From the NCBI RefSeq assembly GCF_014647855.1, contig NZ_BMPZ01000001.1, positions 434,001 to 498,000 of the forward strand: a stretch of 64,000 nucleotides of DNA, written 5' to 3'. The notes beneath the pieces were generated by a model. It saw nothing but the letters and a program-made list of their open reading frames with translations. It was not told the origin of the DNA and did no database searches. Shown here in pieces: positions 1 to 9,788 of the stretch. A program made the translations under genes and the position numbers. Source of the stretch: Shewanella gelidii (GTDB taxonomy: Bacteria; Pseudomonadota; Gammaproteobacteria; Enterobacterales; Shewanellaceae). Each line of letters starts with the position of its first letter. Within the stretch, counting starts at the first letter, position 1.

Positions 1-261
1 AGAAAAACTATAATTTCCAACATCGAGCATATCGTAGGAGACAAAAGGCCCGAATACATTCAGATCTTTGCCGCGGTAACCAATGATAGGTAATGGAATA
101 ATGCGGCGGTCATAATCTTTATAAACTTCTTGATTGAGACCTAACCCAAAGCCATAAATGTACCCTTCAGGCTCAATTTGGCGACGGTCTTCATTGGCCG
201 CAGCACTTATACTCAGAAGACTTAACGCGATTAGGCTAATGTTTACTTGAATGTGGTCCAT
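1..261 (-). CDS. MipA/OmpV family outer-membrane protein, N-terminal part (cut by window edge)
   Basis: The first 87 codons of a gene that continues off the left edge. The start at 261 is preceded by AAGGG at a 7-base spacing; the in-frame ATGs at 267 and 279 are less well placed. Residues 1-22 form a signal peptide ending in SISAAA. The mature start (GYIYGFGLGLNQEVYKDYD, then PLPIIGYRG and FGPFVSYDM) is like the first strands of the MipA/OmpV barrel family, in which a G-rich strand is followed by Y..YD and P.P...Y.G. Expected location is the outer membrane, by signal and family. Members have been linked to murein-hydrolase scaffolding (MipA) or are simply abundant porin-like proteins; nothing here decides between these. 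Confidence 0.6.
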   Translation of the reverse strand, partial: MDHIQVNISLIALSLLSISAAANEDRRQIEPEGYIYGFGLGLNQEVYKDYDRRIIPLPIIGYRGKDLNVFGPFVSYDMLDVGNYSFS

Positions 262-458
262 CTGCATTCCCTTACTCATTTTGCGCGCAACAACTCTGTA
301 AACAGAGATGATGCACCGATTCATTCATCACCAACAGTGCGCGATATCACGATGTTCACAATGAGATTTAAACTAATTTTTATTTAATGAGGAACCAGCT
401 CAAATACGAGCTCTGAACCACCGTTCTTCACCATCGACAAAGCCAAGATTTATCCCCA

Positions 459-491
459 TAAAAAAACTGCCACACGATATACGTGTGGCAG
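459..491 (-). terminator. Rho-independent terminator of the Cache chemoreceptor gene
   Basis: Perfect 10-bp stem (467-476 with 482-491, CTGCCACACG), 5-base loop, and a run of T on the minus strand (461-466). It lies 22 bases past the stop codon of the minus-strand gene ending at 513. Confidence 0.85.
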
Positions 492-512
492 CCATAAAGT
501 CGATCAAACTAA

Positions 513-2132
513 TTAAACTTTAAAGTATCGCAACTGCTCGCTTAACTCTTGCGCCGACTCTGCTAGCGACTGGCTTTGATAAGCTAAACTCTCTGCGGCT
601 TGGCTCACTTCATTTGCTGACAGGTTAATACTCGATACGTTTGAGTTCACTTCATCCGATACCGCACCTTGCTGCTCGGCTGCGGCTGCAATTTGCGCCA
701 CCATATCATTCGATAAATTAAGCCCTTCTAGCATTCGTTCAAGCTCTTCTTGGGTTTCATTCACTGATTGGACACTCTCAACCACATTACTGTTACTCAC
801 ACGCATGGCTTCAGCAGCGCTCATCGCACTTGTGGTCAACTTATCAATAGTCACTTGAATTTCACCAGTCGAATGTTGAGTGCGGCTTGCAAGGCTCCTA
901 ACTTCATCAGCAACGACCGCAAAACCACGGCCCTGCTCACCAGCACGTGCGGCTTCAATTGCTGCATTCAACGCCAGTAGGTTGGTTTGTTCAGAAATCG
1001 CCTGAATGACATTCACCACTTCACTAATACTAATGACACCTTGTTTTAGCTCTTCCACTAATTCATCAGCGGTTGCCACTTGAGTCGACACACGATTAAT
1101 ATTTTGAGCGGTTTTTTGCATATCTTCACCGCTATGTCGTGCTTGCTCAGTAACATCATTGGTAGCATCCGCGGCTTGCTCAGCGTTACGCGCAACGTCG
1201 GTAATGGTCGCGGTCATCTCATTCATTGCTGTTGCAAGTTGTTCAAGTTGGATATGCTGAGACTGCATACTGGTAGAGCTTTCTTCACTGGCTGATGCAA
1301 TATTATTAGCCATATCCGCCGAACGAGATGCGGACTCATTGGCCAGCAACAAAGCCTTATGGAGCTTATCCAACATACGGTCAAGCTCTGCCGCCATCAC
1401 ACCAACTTCATCGTTGCGTTCATATTGAATGCGAACGGTCATATCTCCATCTGCAATTTTGTGGACGTGCTCAATCAATGCTTCAATGGGCTTTACAATA
1501 TTTTGACCAATAACGAAGCTCATTAAAATTAATAGCGCCGAAGAAACTAGCGTAATAAATGCCGCAGTAGCAGCATCACGATAAAACTGCTCCTGAATAT
1601 CAGAAATTAGAATTCCACTACCAATAATCCAGCCCCACTCATTCATTGAAGCAACATACGACATTTTATGTTGCTCTCCGCCTTGCGGTGCGAGCCAGTA
1701 GTACTCTAGAAAGCCATTGCCTTTGGTTTTGCCAATTTCTGACATTTCGCGCCAGAAATAACTCCCCTTGGCATCTTTAAGCATGGAAGCGTCGGTACCA
1801 TTCAATGAAGGCTTCGTTGGATGCATGACAATTTTTTGCTGCGGGCTCGTAATCCAGAAGTAATTATCCTTGTCATAGCGCATACCTTGGATTGTTTCTA
1901 TCGCAAGTTGTTTTGCTTTATCTTCGCCAAGTACGGATCTTTGTCCGTAATAATGCTGTGCAACTGACAGGCTCGATTCAACTTGTGAGCGTAATTTCTG
2001 TTTACGCTCATGAAGTACGCTTTCGCTTTCGGCAAATAGATAATAAACGTTGACTGCAACCAGAATAACAAGCGCAGAAACCACCATAATAAGTAGCTTT
2101 TTGCCAATGGAGATGTTTTTCAAATTCAACAT
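513..2132 (-). CDS. Methyl-accepting chemotaxis protein with periplasmic Cache domain
   Basis: Transmembrane chemoreceptor of 539 residues that would signal to CheA/CheW. TM1 is at about 12-32. A single Cache-type (sCache_2) sensor domain at about 40-185 has the characteristic YFWI..P.QKIVMHP and W.IGSGI segments. TM2 is at about 188-208, followed by a HAMP linker with [14 protein letters not shown] near 240-255. The cytoplasmic coiled-coil signalling domain has the conserved tip [20 protein letters not shown], followed by [15 protein letters not shown]. sCache_2 receptors usually bind small organic acids; the ligand here cannot be read. No C-terminal NWETF-type CheR/CheB tether is present. 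The gene is alone, with its own terminator. The ATG at 2132 has AAGGAAGT upstream. Confidence 0.93.
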   Translation of the reverse strand: MLNLKNISIGKKLLIMVVSALVILVAVNVYYLFAESESVLHERKQKLRSQVESSLSVAQHYYGQRSVLGEDKAKQLAIETIQGMRYDKDNYFWITSPQQKIVMHPTKPSLNGTDASMLKDAKGSYFWREMSEIGKTKGNGFLEYYWLAPQGGEQHKMSYVASMNEWGWIIGSGILISDIQEQFYRDAATAAFITLVSSALLILMSFVIGQNIVKPIEALIEHVHKIADGDMTVRIQYERNDEVGVMAAELDRMLDKLHKALLLANESASRSADMANNIASASEESSTSMQSQHIQLEQLATAMNEMTATITDVARNAEQAADATNDVTEQARHSGEDMQKTAQNINRVSTQVATADELVEELKQGVISISEVVNVIQAISEQTNLLALNAAIEAARAGEQGRGFAVVADEVRSLASRTQHSTGEIQVTIDKLTTSAMSAAEAMRVSNSNVVESVQSVNETQEELERMLEGLNLSNDMVAQIAAAAEQQGAVSDEVNSNVSSINLSANEVSQAAESLAYQSQSLAESAQELSEQLRYFKV

Positions 2133-2334
2133 AGTACACTTCCTTTTCTAGACCTGTTGCACGGAGCCGTGCGATCTAGTTTCAATCCATAAAGATAAAA
2201 CATGAGCAATTCAGCCAACCTGTTCAATCATGACTTCATTAAATATATGCCAACTCAATAAAGCTGCCAGTTCAGACATCAACATTTACAAATCTTGACT
2301 GTTAATATTGACTGCAGTCACAAAAAAGTACGAC

Positions 2335-3783
2335 TTATACCTTTATGCACAAATACTTAAGTTCAAGATACTCTTCCATTCCGTACTTAGAACCTTCCCG
2401 TCCTAACCCCGATGACTTCACACCGCCAAAAGGTGCAACTTCATTCGATATTGCGCCGGTATTCACGCCAACCATCCCATATTCAAGCGCTTCAGTAACA
2501 CGCGTCATTAAAGAAATATTTTGAGTATAGAGATAGGCCGCCAACCCAAACTCAGTCGCATTTGCTGCCGCAATGACTTCATCTTCATGATGAAATTTAA
2601 AAATCGGTGCAAGGGGTGCAAATGTTTCTTCCTGCGCAATTAACATATCGGCCGTTGCATCAATAAGCAGAGTTGGTTCGAAGTAATTTCCACCTAAAGT
2701 GTGATCTCGACCGCCTTGAATAATTTGAGCCCCCTTAGCTTTGGCATCATCGAGATGCTCCTTCATCTTGGCTTTTGCTGCCGAGTTTATTAACGGGCCT
2801 ATATTTGTGCTGAGGTCAAATCCTGAGCCGACTTTCAGTTCAGCCATTGCTTGCGCAAACTGGGTGATAAACTGTTGGTAAACTTTTTCGTGTACATAAA
2901 TTCGGTTTGCACAAATACAGGTTTGTCCCGCATTTCTAAATTTGGCCAACATGGCACCAGCGACTGCTTCTTCGACGTTTGCATCCGCAAACACTATCAA
3001 TGGCGCATTGCCCCCTAATTCCAACGATAGTTTTTTCAACGTTGGGGCACACTGCTGCATGAGGTGAATTCCCACAGCTGTTGACCCCGTAAACGATAAT
3101 TTCTTAACAATTGGACTATCACATAAGGTTCTCCCAATTGCTTCAGCATCGCCGGTAACAACATTCAAAAGCCCAGGCGGAACACCAGCTCGATGGGCAA
3201 GCTCAGCCAATGCCAGTGCGGTAAATGGGGTTTGTGGCGCCGGTTTTAACACCATGGAGCAGCCTGCAGCCAAAGCTGGTGCAAGTTTGCGCGTCACCAT
3301 TGCTGCAGGGAAATTCCAAGGTGTAATCGCAGCAGTCACGCCTACAGGTTGCTTTAATACCTGAATTCTTACATCGGTTTGCGGCGCTGGAATCGTATCG
3401 CCATAAACACGTTTTGCTTCTTCTGCAAACCACTGGATAAAAGAAGCGGCATAAAGGATCTCTGCCAGAGATTCAGCTAATGGCTTACCTTGTTCAAGCG
3501 TAATAATGTGCGCTAAATCATTTTGATGCTGAATGACCAAGGCATACCATTTCAACATAATTTCGCTGCGGAATTTTGCCGTTTGTTTAGCCCAAGAAGT
3601 TTGTGCTTGCTGCGCAACAAGAATGGCATGATGGGTTTCTTTTGCTCCCATCTGGGGCACTTCACCAATGAAACTTGCATCCGCTGGGTTATATATTGCC
3701 GTCGTATCTCCACTGTCAGCAAGGCACCATTGGCCATTAATATAGGCTTTATCACGTAATAATTGAGGATCAGCTAACTGCAA
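2335..3783 (-). CDS. gabD: Succinate-semialdehyde dehydrogenase (NADP+)
   Basis: Oxidises succinate semialdehyde to succinate, the last step of the GABA shunt. The protein is close to E. coli GabD throughout: TPWNFPAAMVTRK (cofactor site), SFTGST, the general base Glu in LELGGNAPLIVF, the catalytic Cys in FRNAGQTCICANR, and the C-terminal EVAPFGG.K.SGLGREGSKYG. I chose the TTG at 3783 because GGGAG sits six bases upstream and it gives 482 residues, the length of E. coli GabD; the TTG at 3789 touches the Shine-Dalgarno sequence. No gabT or GABA permease is adjacent, so the aminotransferase must be elsewhere or the enzyme serves another aldehyde. Confidence 0.93.
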   Translation of the reverse strand: MQLADPQLLRDKAYINGQWCLADSGDTTAIYNPADASFIGEVPQMGAKETHHAILVAQQAQTSWAKQTAKFRSEIMLKWYALVIQHQNDLAHIITLEQGKPLAESLAEILYAASFIQWFAEEAKRVYGDTIPAPQTDVRIQVLKQPVGVTAAITPWNFPAAMVTRKLAPALAAGCSMVLKPAPQTPFTALALAELAHRAGVPPGLLNVVTGDAEAIGRTLCDSPIVKKLSFTGSTAVGIHLMQQCAPTLKKLSLELGGNAPLIVFADANVEEAVAGAMLAKFRNAGQTCICANRIYVHEKVYQQFITQFAQAMAELKVGSGFDLSTNIGPLINSAAKAKMKEHLDDAKAKGAQIIQGGRDHTLGGNYFEPTLLIDATADMLIAQEETFAPLAPIFKFHHEDEVIAAANATEFGLAAYLYTQNISLMTRVTEALEYGMVGVNTGAISNEVAPFGGVKSSGLGREGSKYGMEEYLELKYLCIKV

Positions 3784-4041
3784 TTGCAACTCCCTTGCAT
3801 TAGTCTATTGACAGGAAAACCCGCGGGCTTAAAACCGGTGAATCTGTTGTGAATATATCCAATTCAAGCTTCAGTATAGACACAATATATGGCTGAGGTT
3901 AGTAATTGTAACAGCAACTTATCGGCTAAACAGCTTACTTATAGTTTTCACTTTTCCAATTAAAATGTGCGCTACCCCACTATAAATTTGCTCTTAGCAG
4001 GCGTATTTTAGAGTCAGAACTTAAGAGAAGGATAGCCAATT

Positions 4042-4383
4042 ATGACAACAGCATTGAAAGCTTTGTTTATCGTCGCAGGATTGTTTTTGGTTTATAAGTT
4101 AATTTTTAGTGCTAAGAAAGGACTGACATTATTTGAAATGCACTTTAAGGAAGGTCGACTCACGTCTCATAAAGGAAAAATTCAACAAAAGTTTGAACGA
4201 GAATGTCGCGCCATTGCCAAACAAGAGAAGCTCACCTGTACCGTCAGAGCAGAGAGAAATGGTGACGTTCGTCTTCATGTATCGGCGAACGTACCAGAAT
4301 CAACGATTCAGCATATTCGAAATATGTTCCCTTTTGAGTACTACGAAAAGAAACAAGTCGATAACAGCCGTCAAACGGGTTAA
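4042..4383 (+). CDS. Small membrane-anchored protein, DUF3634 family
   Basis: 113 residues. One N-terminal membrane segment (about 5-23, LKALFIVAGLFLVYKLIF) is followed by a basic cytoplasmic-looking domain with ECRAIAKQEKLTCTVRAER and a C-terminal FPFEYYEKK. This matches my recollection of the DUF3634 family of Shewanella/Vibrio relatives; no function is known to me. AAGGAT lies about nine bases upstream of the ATG. The gene is isolated, running towards the end of the long minus-strand operon. Confidence 0.7.
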   Translation: MTTALKALFIVAGLFLVYKLIFSAKKGLTLFEMHFKEGRLTSHKGKIQQKFERECRAIAKQEKLTCTVRAERNGDVRLHVSANVPESTIQHIRNMFPFEYYEKKQVDNSRQTG

Positions 4384-4437
4384 CACCTTTAATTTTACCT
4401 AAGATAAATTTGGATTTGCTTACCTTTGACGCAGCTG

Positions 4438-5028
4438 TCACTCAATCGATACTGTGCTTGAGTGACTCGGCTGCTTTTGTATCACCAGTAAGACACTGGC
4501 AACCTTAATACCAAACTTATTGATGTCACTACGATTAATAATGGTATTTTCATTCACTAGGAACATCCAATCGTCGAATGACACCTGATACTCTGAACCA
4601 TCGACAACTAAATTCATATCATATTGCCATTGCAAAGCGCTCCCCATGGCTTGCCCTGTCGCTTCTCCTAAAATATCCCCAGCAGTTCCCGAATACCTGC
4701 CATTGCCTAAATCTTGAATGACCCAAGTTCTAAGCTGTTTTTCCCCATCGTCATACGTAAACCACTCTTTGAGCGTCAATTCATCCGCTTGCCAATTTGC
4801 CTGCATCGTGACATTAAACTTACGAATAACTTGCCCACTAAAGTTTTCAACCACACCAGCTGCCGTTAATTCACCCACAAAAAATCTTTTCAAAGATAGC
4901 TCTGGGGTAGTGTTTTTATATGCTGATAATTGATTGCCAGAACAAGCAGCCAGAACAAAGCAAGCCCCACCGAGGAAAAACCACTTTAGTGTTTTGACAA
5001 CGCAACTCTTCGATTTCAAATCTCCCAT
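4438..5028 (-). CDS. DUF3833 lipoprotein, last gene of the lipid-modification operon
   Basis: 196 residues. An N-terminal signal with the lipobox VLAAC near residues 26-30 predicts an acylated lipoprotein. The body has the DUF3833 pattern (FFVGELTAAGVVENFSG early, DGEKQLRTW and GRYSGTAGDILGEA in the middle, SFDDWMF and NRSDINKFGIKV late). The start is the ATG at 5028 with GAGGAG seven bases upstream; the in-frame extension to 5064 lacks a site. It follows the chalcone-isomerase-like gene by 22 bases. DUF3833 genes accompany DUF2878, Cfa-like and DUF1365 genes in many gammaproteobacteria. The exact function is unknown; a periplasmic-face role in lipid handling is inference from context. Confidence 0.8.
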   Translation of the reverse strand: MGDLKSKSCVVKTLKWFFLGGACFVLAACSGNQLSAYKNTTPELSLKRFFVGELTAAGVVENFSGQVIRKFNVTMQANWQADELTLKEWFTYDDGEKQLRTWVIQDLGNGRYSGTAGDILGEATGQAMGSALQWQYDMNLVVDGSEYQVSFDDWMFLVNENTIINRSDINKFGIKVASVLLVIQKQPSHSSTVSIE

Positions 5029-5050
5029 GCTGGACTCCTCACCTTTTCTC

Positions 5051-5743
5051 TCATTTTTGACCAAGCAACTGGGCCCTCAGCTCTGGTCGACTGGTTTGCT
5101 CTGCGAGCCAAATACTGACAAAAGCACGGCTAAATGCTGCGGAAAAATCACCTTGAAGCGGCCGATGATTGAAATAGAACCGCCCTTGCCCGGTTTCCGA
5201 TATATGAAAACTTAATTGATCATGTTTTGTTACATCGGGCCAAAGCGTGTGAATTTGTTTACCCCATGCTTCAATCAATTGCTGCGAGAAACCTAAGTGT
5301 TGCCACTGCGCTTGGGTGGCTTCAACGAGATGTTCAGATGCAATGTTTCGGTGATATTCAATTGTAAGCAATAACGGCGTTTCGCCATCTTGATATTGAC
5401 CTGTCGGAGTGAGCAGTCGAGCTCGATACAAAGATAGCCACCACCAGTTCATTTCTCCATTTCCAACCTCGACAAAAGTACTGAATGCATCACTGAAATG
5501 GGCATTTTCACTGGCGATATCATTGAAGTTGTTTGCATCGTCACTTTTCACAGGAAAGCTCAACAGCAAACAAGCGACGGTCGAAATGATCGCCAAAATG
5601 AAGGCCGCTACATTTGCTTTGAATGGACGGCAAGAAAGCGGACTCCACTTCAACTTGTTGCTCATTAAGGTCATTGACTGAAGCTGTTGCCCCACCCCTT
5701 GATGCTGTCGCGAGTAAAGGAGTGAGTATTGACTTTTAGACAT
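5051..5743 (-). CDS. Chalcone isomerase-like (fatty-acid-binding fold) membrane-anchored protein
   Basis: 230 residues. A long N-terminal cytoplasmic tail is followed by one hydrophobic segment (about 47-66), so the protein is either anchored or exported. The domain after it has the bacterial chalcone-isomerase-like signature: VGNGEMNWWWLSLYRARLLTP, LLLTIEYHRNI, FHISETGQGRFYFN and a final AFSRAFVSIWL..QTSRPELRAQLLG. Plant relatives bind flavonoids or fatty acids; bacterial ones are mostly uncharacterised. The ATG at 5743 has GGAGG six bases upstream and overlaps the stop of the DUF2878 gene by eight bases, so the two are translationally coupled. Confidence 0.78.
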   Translation of the reverse strand: MSKSQYSLLYSRQHQGVGQQLQSMTLMSNKLKWSPLSCRPFKANVAAFILAIISTVACLLLSFPVKSDDANNFNDIASENAHFSDAFSTFVEVGNGEMNWWWLSLYRARLLTPTGQYQDGETPLLLTIEYHRNIASEHLVEATQAQWQHLGFSQQLIEAWGKQIHTLWPDVTKHDQLSFHISETGQGRFYFNHRPLQGDFSAAFSRAFVSIWLAEQTSRPELRAQLLGQK

Positions 5744-6353
5744 GGTTAATCCTCCCAGTTGCATTCGGCGCTTTACTGGTGATGCGCTGCTCGATTACAA
5801 ACATCAACGGAAATAGCACAGCCCAAATACAAACAATGCATAGAACACTCAACATGACGCTTGGTTGAGAACCATCACTCACGGCGGCGACGTCACTCAA
5901 TAGAAACGGCAAGTCAGAATGATGCAATGACTGGAGTTGAACGGCACCAAAGATCTCACCGGAGTAATAACTCCCACCACCGGAAATGCCTCCGATGAAG
6001 GCTTTGGCAAGCACAGGAAAAGTACTGAAAAATCGAAGACTGTAAGGCAAGCACACAAATAGATAGCCCCATAGCAAGCCGAGCCATATAGGAAATTCAG
6101 TAAATATCAAAAGCCCAGATTGAATAAGTGCACCATCAATGACCGCCCCTATTAGGGCGCCCATCAAAAACAACTTTGCGTCTCTCGATTGTCGTGGACT
6201 AATAAAAAGATGAGCCCACAAAATGATCACAATAATCAAGAGAGACTGATTGCCATAGAGGACACCCAGCCACCAGATCAGTTGAAAAGCAACTAAGTTA
6301 AACAGGGTTAAGCGAGATAAACCCTGTGCTGCGATAAATCGACGCTGGAGCAT
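5736..6353 (-). CDS. DUF2878 integral membrane protein
   Basis: 205 residues with five or six hydrophobic segments (for example FNLVAFQLIWWLGVLYG, SLLIIVIILWAHLFI, FPIWLGLLWGYLFVCLPYSL, VMLSVLCIVCIWAVLFPLMF). The order of segments and the early W.GVLYGN and SRDAKLFL.GALIGA fit DUF2878, a family with no known biochemistry that travels with Cfa-like and DUF1365 genes. TGGAGG lies four bases before the ATG at 6353; the longer TTG-initiated form (6395) has no site. An 87-base gap separates it from the methyltransferase gene upstream in the operon. Confidence 0.78.
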   Translation of the reverse strand: MLQRRFIAAQGLSRLTLFNLVAFQLIWWLGVLYGNQSLLIIVIILWAHLFISPRQSRDAKLFLMGALIGAVIDGALIQSGLLIFTEFPIWLGLLWGYLFVCLPYSLRFFSTFPVLAKAFIGGISGGGSYYSGEIFGAVQLQSLHHSDLPFLLSDVAAVSDGSQPSVMLSVLCIVCIWAVLFPLMFVIEQRITSKAPNATGRINHV

Positions 6354-6482
6354 AAAGCCTCCAAACTTTGGTTTTGAGAGATGAATAACTGGCAAATCGG
6401 CCTGATACTAAGGCTCACACGGCAAGGAGTTTGCACTCAGTACCGGACGCGACAAGCGAGGATTACGCAACATTCAACGCGA

Positions 6483-7730
6483 TTAATGAGATTCACTGAA
6501 GCGACATTGATCTTTACTTGCGACAAGATGGATAGTGCTCGTCGTTCTTGCTAAAAAGCCGCCTTCACAATAGCTAAAATAGAACTTCCACATACGAATA
6601 AAATCTTCACCGTATCCTTGTTGCAGAATCTGCGCTTTCGCCTGGTCAAAATTATGATGCCAATCATTCAGAGTTCGGGCGTAATCCAGGCCAATATCAT
6701 CGATGGACTCAATCATCATGCTGGTTTGCTCGGCAATATGCTTACTCATTACCGAAATACAGGGTAAACATCCACCGGGGAAAATATATTTTTGAATAAA
6801 GTCAGTACTTTTCCTGTAGCTATCATAACGTTGATCAGCAATGGTTATTGCTTGTATGAGCATCTTGCCATTGGGTTTAAGCAGTTGATCTAATTTGGCA
6901 AAAAATCCTTTTAAATATTCATGACCCACAGCTTCAATCATTTCGATGGAAACCACCCGATCGTACTGTCCTTCCAGCAGACGATAATCCCAATCCAACA
7001 GAGTGACTTGGTTTTGTAATCCTTCTTCTTCAATCCGCTTCATTGCATATTCATGTTGCGCATCTGAAATCGTCGTTGTGGTGACATGAACACCAAAGTT
7101 TTTCGCGGCATAAATTGCTAGTGCACCCCAACCGGTACCAATCTCGAGTAAAGTCATCCCGGGTTTGAGTGCAAGTTTTTCACAAATTCTTTGTAATTTT
7201 GCTTGTTGTCCAGCTTCAAGGCTAGTTGAGGCATCAGGATAAATCGCACTGGAATAAAGCATTTCGGGATCTAGGAATGATTGATACATTTCATTCCCCA
7301 AATCATAATGGGCGAGAATATTCTTTTTAGAACCAGTTTTAGAGTTACGGTGACTTAAATGTTCAATCCGAAAAGCGATTCGGCTTAACCAAGCGAATTT
7401 TTTCTCAATCTTATCGATCAGTGGCAAGTTCAAAGCAAACACTTGGATCACTTGAGTCACGTTATCACTGTCCCAGCACCCTTGAATATATGATTCACCC
7501 GCACCAATCGAGCCCCCCAAAAGCATGTCTCTATAGAATCGTGGGGTTTTCACCCGAATTTGCGCCTTTAAGTTACTGTTCGCATTCCCAAATCGATAAC
7601 AGTCTTTCCCGTCAAACAGCTCTACAAAACCAACTTTGAGATGAGGGAGAACTTTTAATAGTATGCTTTTGCATCCGTTTTCTAACCAGCTTCCTTCCCT
7701 AACTTCTGTTGGATTGACGACGTTTTCCAT
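6483..7730 (-). CDS. Cyclopropane-fatty-acid-synthase-like lipid methyltransferase
   Basis: 415 residues, a SAM-dependent methyltransferase of the Cfa family acting on membrane unsaturated acyl chains. Visible: SAM motif [16 protein letters not shown] (about 195-210), [10 protein letters not shown] (141-150), [11 protein letters not shown] (313-323) and C-terminal YCEGGF (387-392). Compared by eye with E. coli Cfa, the bicarbonate-site residues C139, H266 and Y317 correspond here to Ser161, Gln293 and His358, while E239 (Glu266) and C354 (Cys388) are kept. Cyclopropane formation is therefore doubtful; a methylated or methylene product is an inference. GGAG is seven bases before the ATG at 7730. 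The gene overlaps the DUF1365 gene by 32 bases. Confidence 0.85.
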   Translation of the reverse strand: MENVVNPTEVREGSWLENGCKSILLKVLPHLKVGFVELFDGKDCYRFGNANSNLKAQIRVKTPRFYRDMLLGGSIGAGESYIQGCWDSDNVTQVIQVFALNLPLIDKIEKKFAWLSRIAFRIEHLSHRNSKTGSKKNILAHYDLGNEMYQSFLDPEMLYSSAIYPDASTSLEAGQQAKLQRICEKLALKPGMTLLEIGTGWGALAIYAAKNFGVHVTTTTISDAQHEYAMKRIEEEGLQNQVTLLDWDYRLLEGQYDRVVSIEMIEAVGHEYLKGFFAKLDQLLKPNGKMLIQAITIADQRYDSYRKSTDFIQKYIFPGGCLPCISVMSKHIAEQTSMMIESIDDIGLDYARTLNDWHHNFDQAKAQILQQGYGEDFIRMWKFYFSYCEGGFLARTTSTIHLVASKDQCRFSESH

Positions 7731-8541
7731 GTGATTTCTCCAGCGAACTCGGATGCCCAACAAAAGGAACCCTTTTAAGAAACAGCTTTAACGCTTGCCA
7801 GTAAATGCCGAATACAATTTTTAAAGTCATTAAAGGAAAGCTAAGCAACAGTTGTCTTAAATTACGCGCCGTAAACTCATTTCGATCAAATTTGATCTGG
7901 GCTTGAAACAACTTTTTTTCACGAACGTTTTCTATCGCGAGGTTGAAGCGTTTGCCTGGCGCTTTTACGTGCCATATATAACGCATATCCAAATCCATAA
8001 ATGGAGAAACATGGAAGTTTTTATCCGTGGGCTGGGGAGCGTTCATGTCCACAAGGTAGTAATGACGCTGGTTCCAAGGAGTATTGCTCACTTCTGCGAG
8101 CATGTAGATGGGTTTGTCCCCATCAAAACAAAAAAAGAAATTTACGGGGCTAAAATACAAGCCGAAGTGGCGAACTTGCCCCACGAACATGACTCGATCA
8201 CAAGCGACTTCGCCGCCGAGTTTTGCCGCTTTTTCAAGGACTCTTGACTTGAGCAGCTGAACAGCCGACAGGTCGTTGATTTTGCAGAGTTCACGATGCT
8301 CTTGATTCAAATAGTCTAGTGGCGAGAATCTAAACGGAGCCCAGTGAAAACAACTAAACAGCCGACTGAAATGAGAGAGCTCTTCAGCTTCATCTAAGTC
8401 AATAGCCATCATCATCATTTGGTAATCAAATTGATGGGTTGCTGGGGTAAAACGTCGATGACTGATCACCCCTTGATAGATGCCACTATTCAGGGCTTCT
8501 GGCGCTGTCGGTATCAATGGCGATGATGTTTTTGGATTCAT
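7699..8541 (-). CDS. DUF1365 family protein
   Basis: 280 residues. Family signatures are clear: [13 protein letters not shown] near the start, [31 protein letters not shown] (about 140-155), [15 protein letters not shown], and [18 protein letters not shown]1365 proteins are nearly always next to a FAD oxidoreductase and a Cfa-like methyltransferase, as here, and probably act on the same lipid substrate; the reaction is not established. The start ATG overlaps the upstream FAD gene stop as ATGA (8538-8541), and the 3' end overlaps the methyltransferase start, so the three genes form a coupled cassette. Confidence 0.88.
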   Translation of the reverse strand: MNPKTSSPLIPTAPEALNSGIYQGVISHRRFTPATHQFDYQMMMMAIDLDEAEELSHFSRLFSCFHWAPFRFSPLDYLNQEHRELCKINDLSAVQLLKSRVLEKAAKLGGEVACDRVMFVGQVRHFGLYFSPVNFFFCFDGDKPIYMLAEVSNTPWNQRHYYLVDMNAPQPTDKNFHVSPFMDLDMRYIWHVKAPGKRFNLAIENVREKKLFQAQIKFDRNEFTARNLRQLLLSFPLMTLKIVFGIYWQALKLFLKRVPFVGHPSSLEKSHGKRRQSNRS

Positions 8542-9788
8542 AGCGACAAACCGAAGTGCTTACAAACAGCAAGTCCACTTTTTACCCCATCTTCATGGAA
8601 TCCATTAAACCAGTACGCACCTGCAAAATGAGTATGCTGAATGCCACTGATTACGTGCCACTGCTTTTGTGCGGCTAAACTTGCTTCATTGAATACGGGA
8701 TGGTCATAAACAAATTTACGCAGGATCTTACTCTCATCAATCAACTCGCTTTGATTGAGTGTCACGCAAAATGTCGGTGCACCTTGAGGGAGCTGTTGCA
8801 GGATATTCATATTGTAGGTCACTGAAGCAGGGCGTTTTACATCACCATCAAGCCTATAATTCCAACTCGCCCATGCGGCCTCTCTTTTTGGCAGCAAACT
8901 TTTGTCTGTATGCAACACCACTTCATTGGCTTTGTATTGTAAATCGCGCAAGATTTTTTTTTCATTCTCTGTGGCATCTTTCAACATCCCCAAAGCTTGA
9001 TCGCTATGACATGCAAAGATGACTTCATCAAAGGCATGCCACTCTTTGTCGATCTGAAGCAATACGCCTTCAGGCGTTCTACGGACACCTTCAACTGGTG
9101 TAGAAAGACGGATATTATTTGCAAAAGGACGTATTAAATCTGGAATGTAACTTCTAGAGCCCCCCTTCAATACATACCACTGCGGCCTATCGGTGATATT
9201 CAACAAGCCATGATGCTCAAAAAAACGAACAAAAAATTGGATAGAGAAAGCTCTCATATCATCAATACTCGATGACCATATCGCTGCCCCCATCGGTAAA
9301 ATGTAATGCTGACAAAAGAAGTCAGAAAACTCTTCCTCAATAAGAAATTGCCCTAAATTGGTATCTGGATAACGATTCTCTTGATATAAGGCTTTACAAG
9401 TTTTGTTAAAGCGAACAATCTCGGCTAAAAAGCTCCAGAAACTTACCTTAAATAAATTACTGCGCTGCGCAAACATACTAGCGAGTGTGTGACCATTATA
9501 TTCAAGCCCAGTCAAAGCATGATGCACACTAAAGCTCATCTCGGTCGGTATTGATTGGACGTTTAACTTCGCAAGCAGTTTTTGAAAATTTGGGTAAGTG
9601 CGATCATTGAAAACGATAAAACCAGTATCAATAGCATATGTTTTCCCTGCCACGTCAACATCGACCGTTGCTGTATGTCCACCAATATAGTCATTGGCTT
9701 CAAACACCGTGACTTTATGCTTCTCGCTTAACACATGTGCACATGTTAGACCTGAAACACCAGAACCAATGACCGCAATATTCTTCAT
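8538..9788 (-). CDS. FAD/NAD(P)-binding oxidoreductase (amine-oxidase/desaturase-like)
   Basis: 416 residues. The N-terminal dinucleotide-binding motif is [17 protein letters not shown] (4-20) with the acidic end [32 protein letters not shown] follows at about 58-72. A C-terminal FAD contact is suggested by [21 protein letters not shown]. This subfamily, sometimes annotated as amine oxidase or phytoene-desaturase-like, is the usual partner of DUF1365 and the Cfa-like enzyme. An acyl-chain oxidation/desaturation step is inferred from context. AAGGAAG is upstream of the ATG at 9788; start and preceding SDR stop overlap as ATGA. Confidence 0.85.
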   Translation of the reverse strand: MKNIAVIGSGVSGLTCAHVLSEKHKVTVFEANDYIGGHTATVDVDVAGKTYAIDTGFIVFNDRTYPNFQKLLAKLNVQSIPTEMSFSVHHALTGLEYNGHTLASMFAQRSNLFKVSFWSFLAEIVRFNKTCKALYQENRYPDTNLGQFLIEEEFSDFFCQHYILPMGAAIWSSSIDDMRAFSIQFFVRFFEHHGLLNITDRPQWYVLKGGSRSYIPDLIRPFANNIRLSTPVEGVRRTPEGVLLQIDKEWHAFDEVIFACHSDQALGMLKDATENEKKILRDLQYKANEVVLHTDKSLLPKREAAWASWNYRLDGDVKRPASVTYNMNILQQLPQGAPTFCVTLNQSELIDESKILRKFVYDHPVFNEASLAAQKQWHVISGIQHTHFAGAYWFNGFHEDGVKSGLAVCKHFGLSL

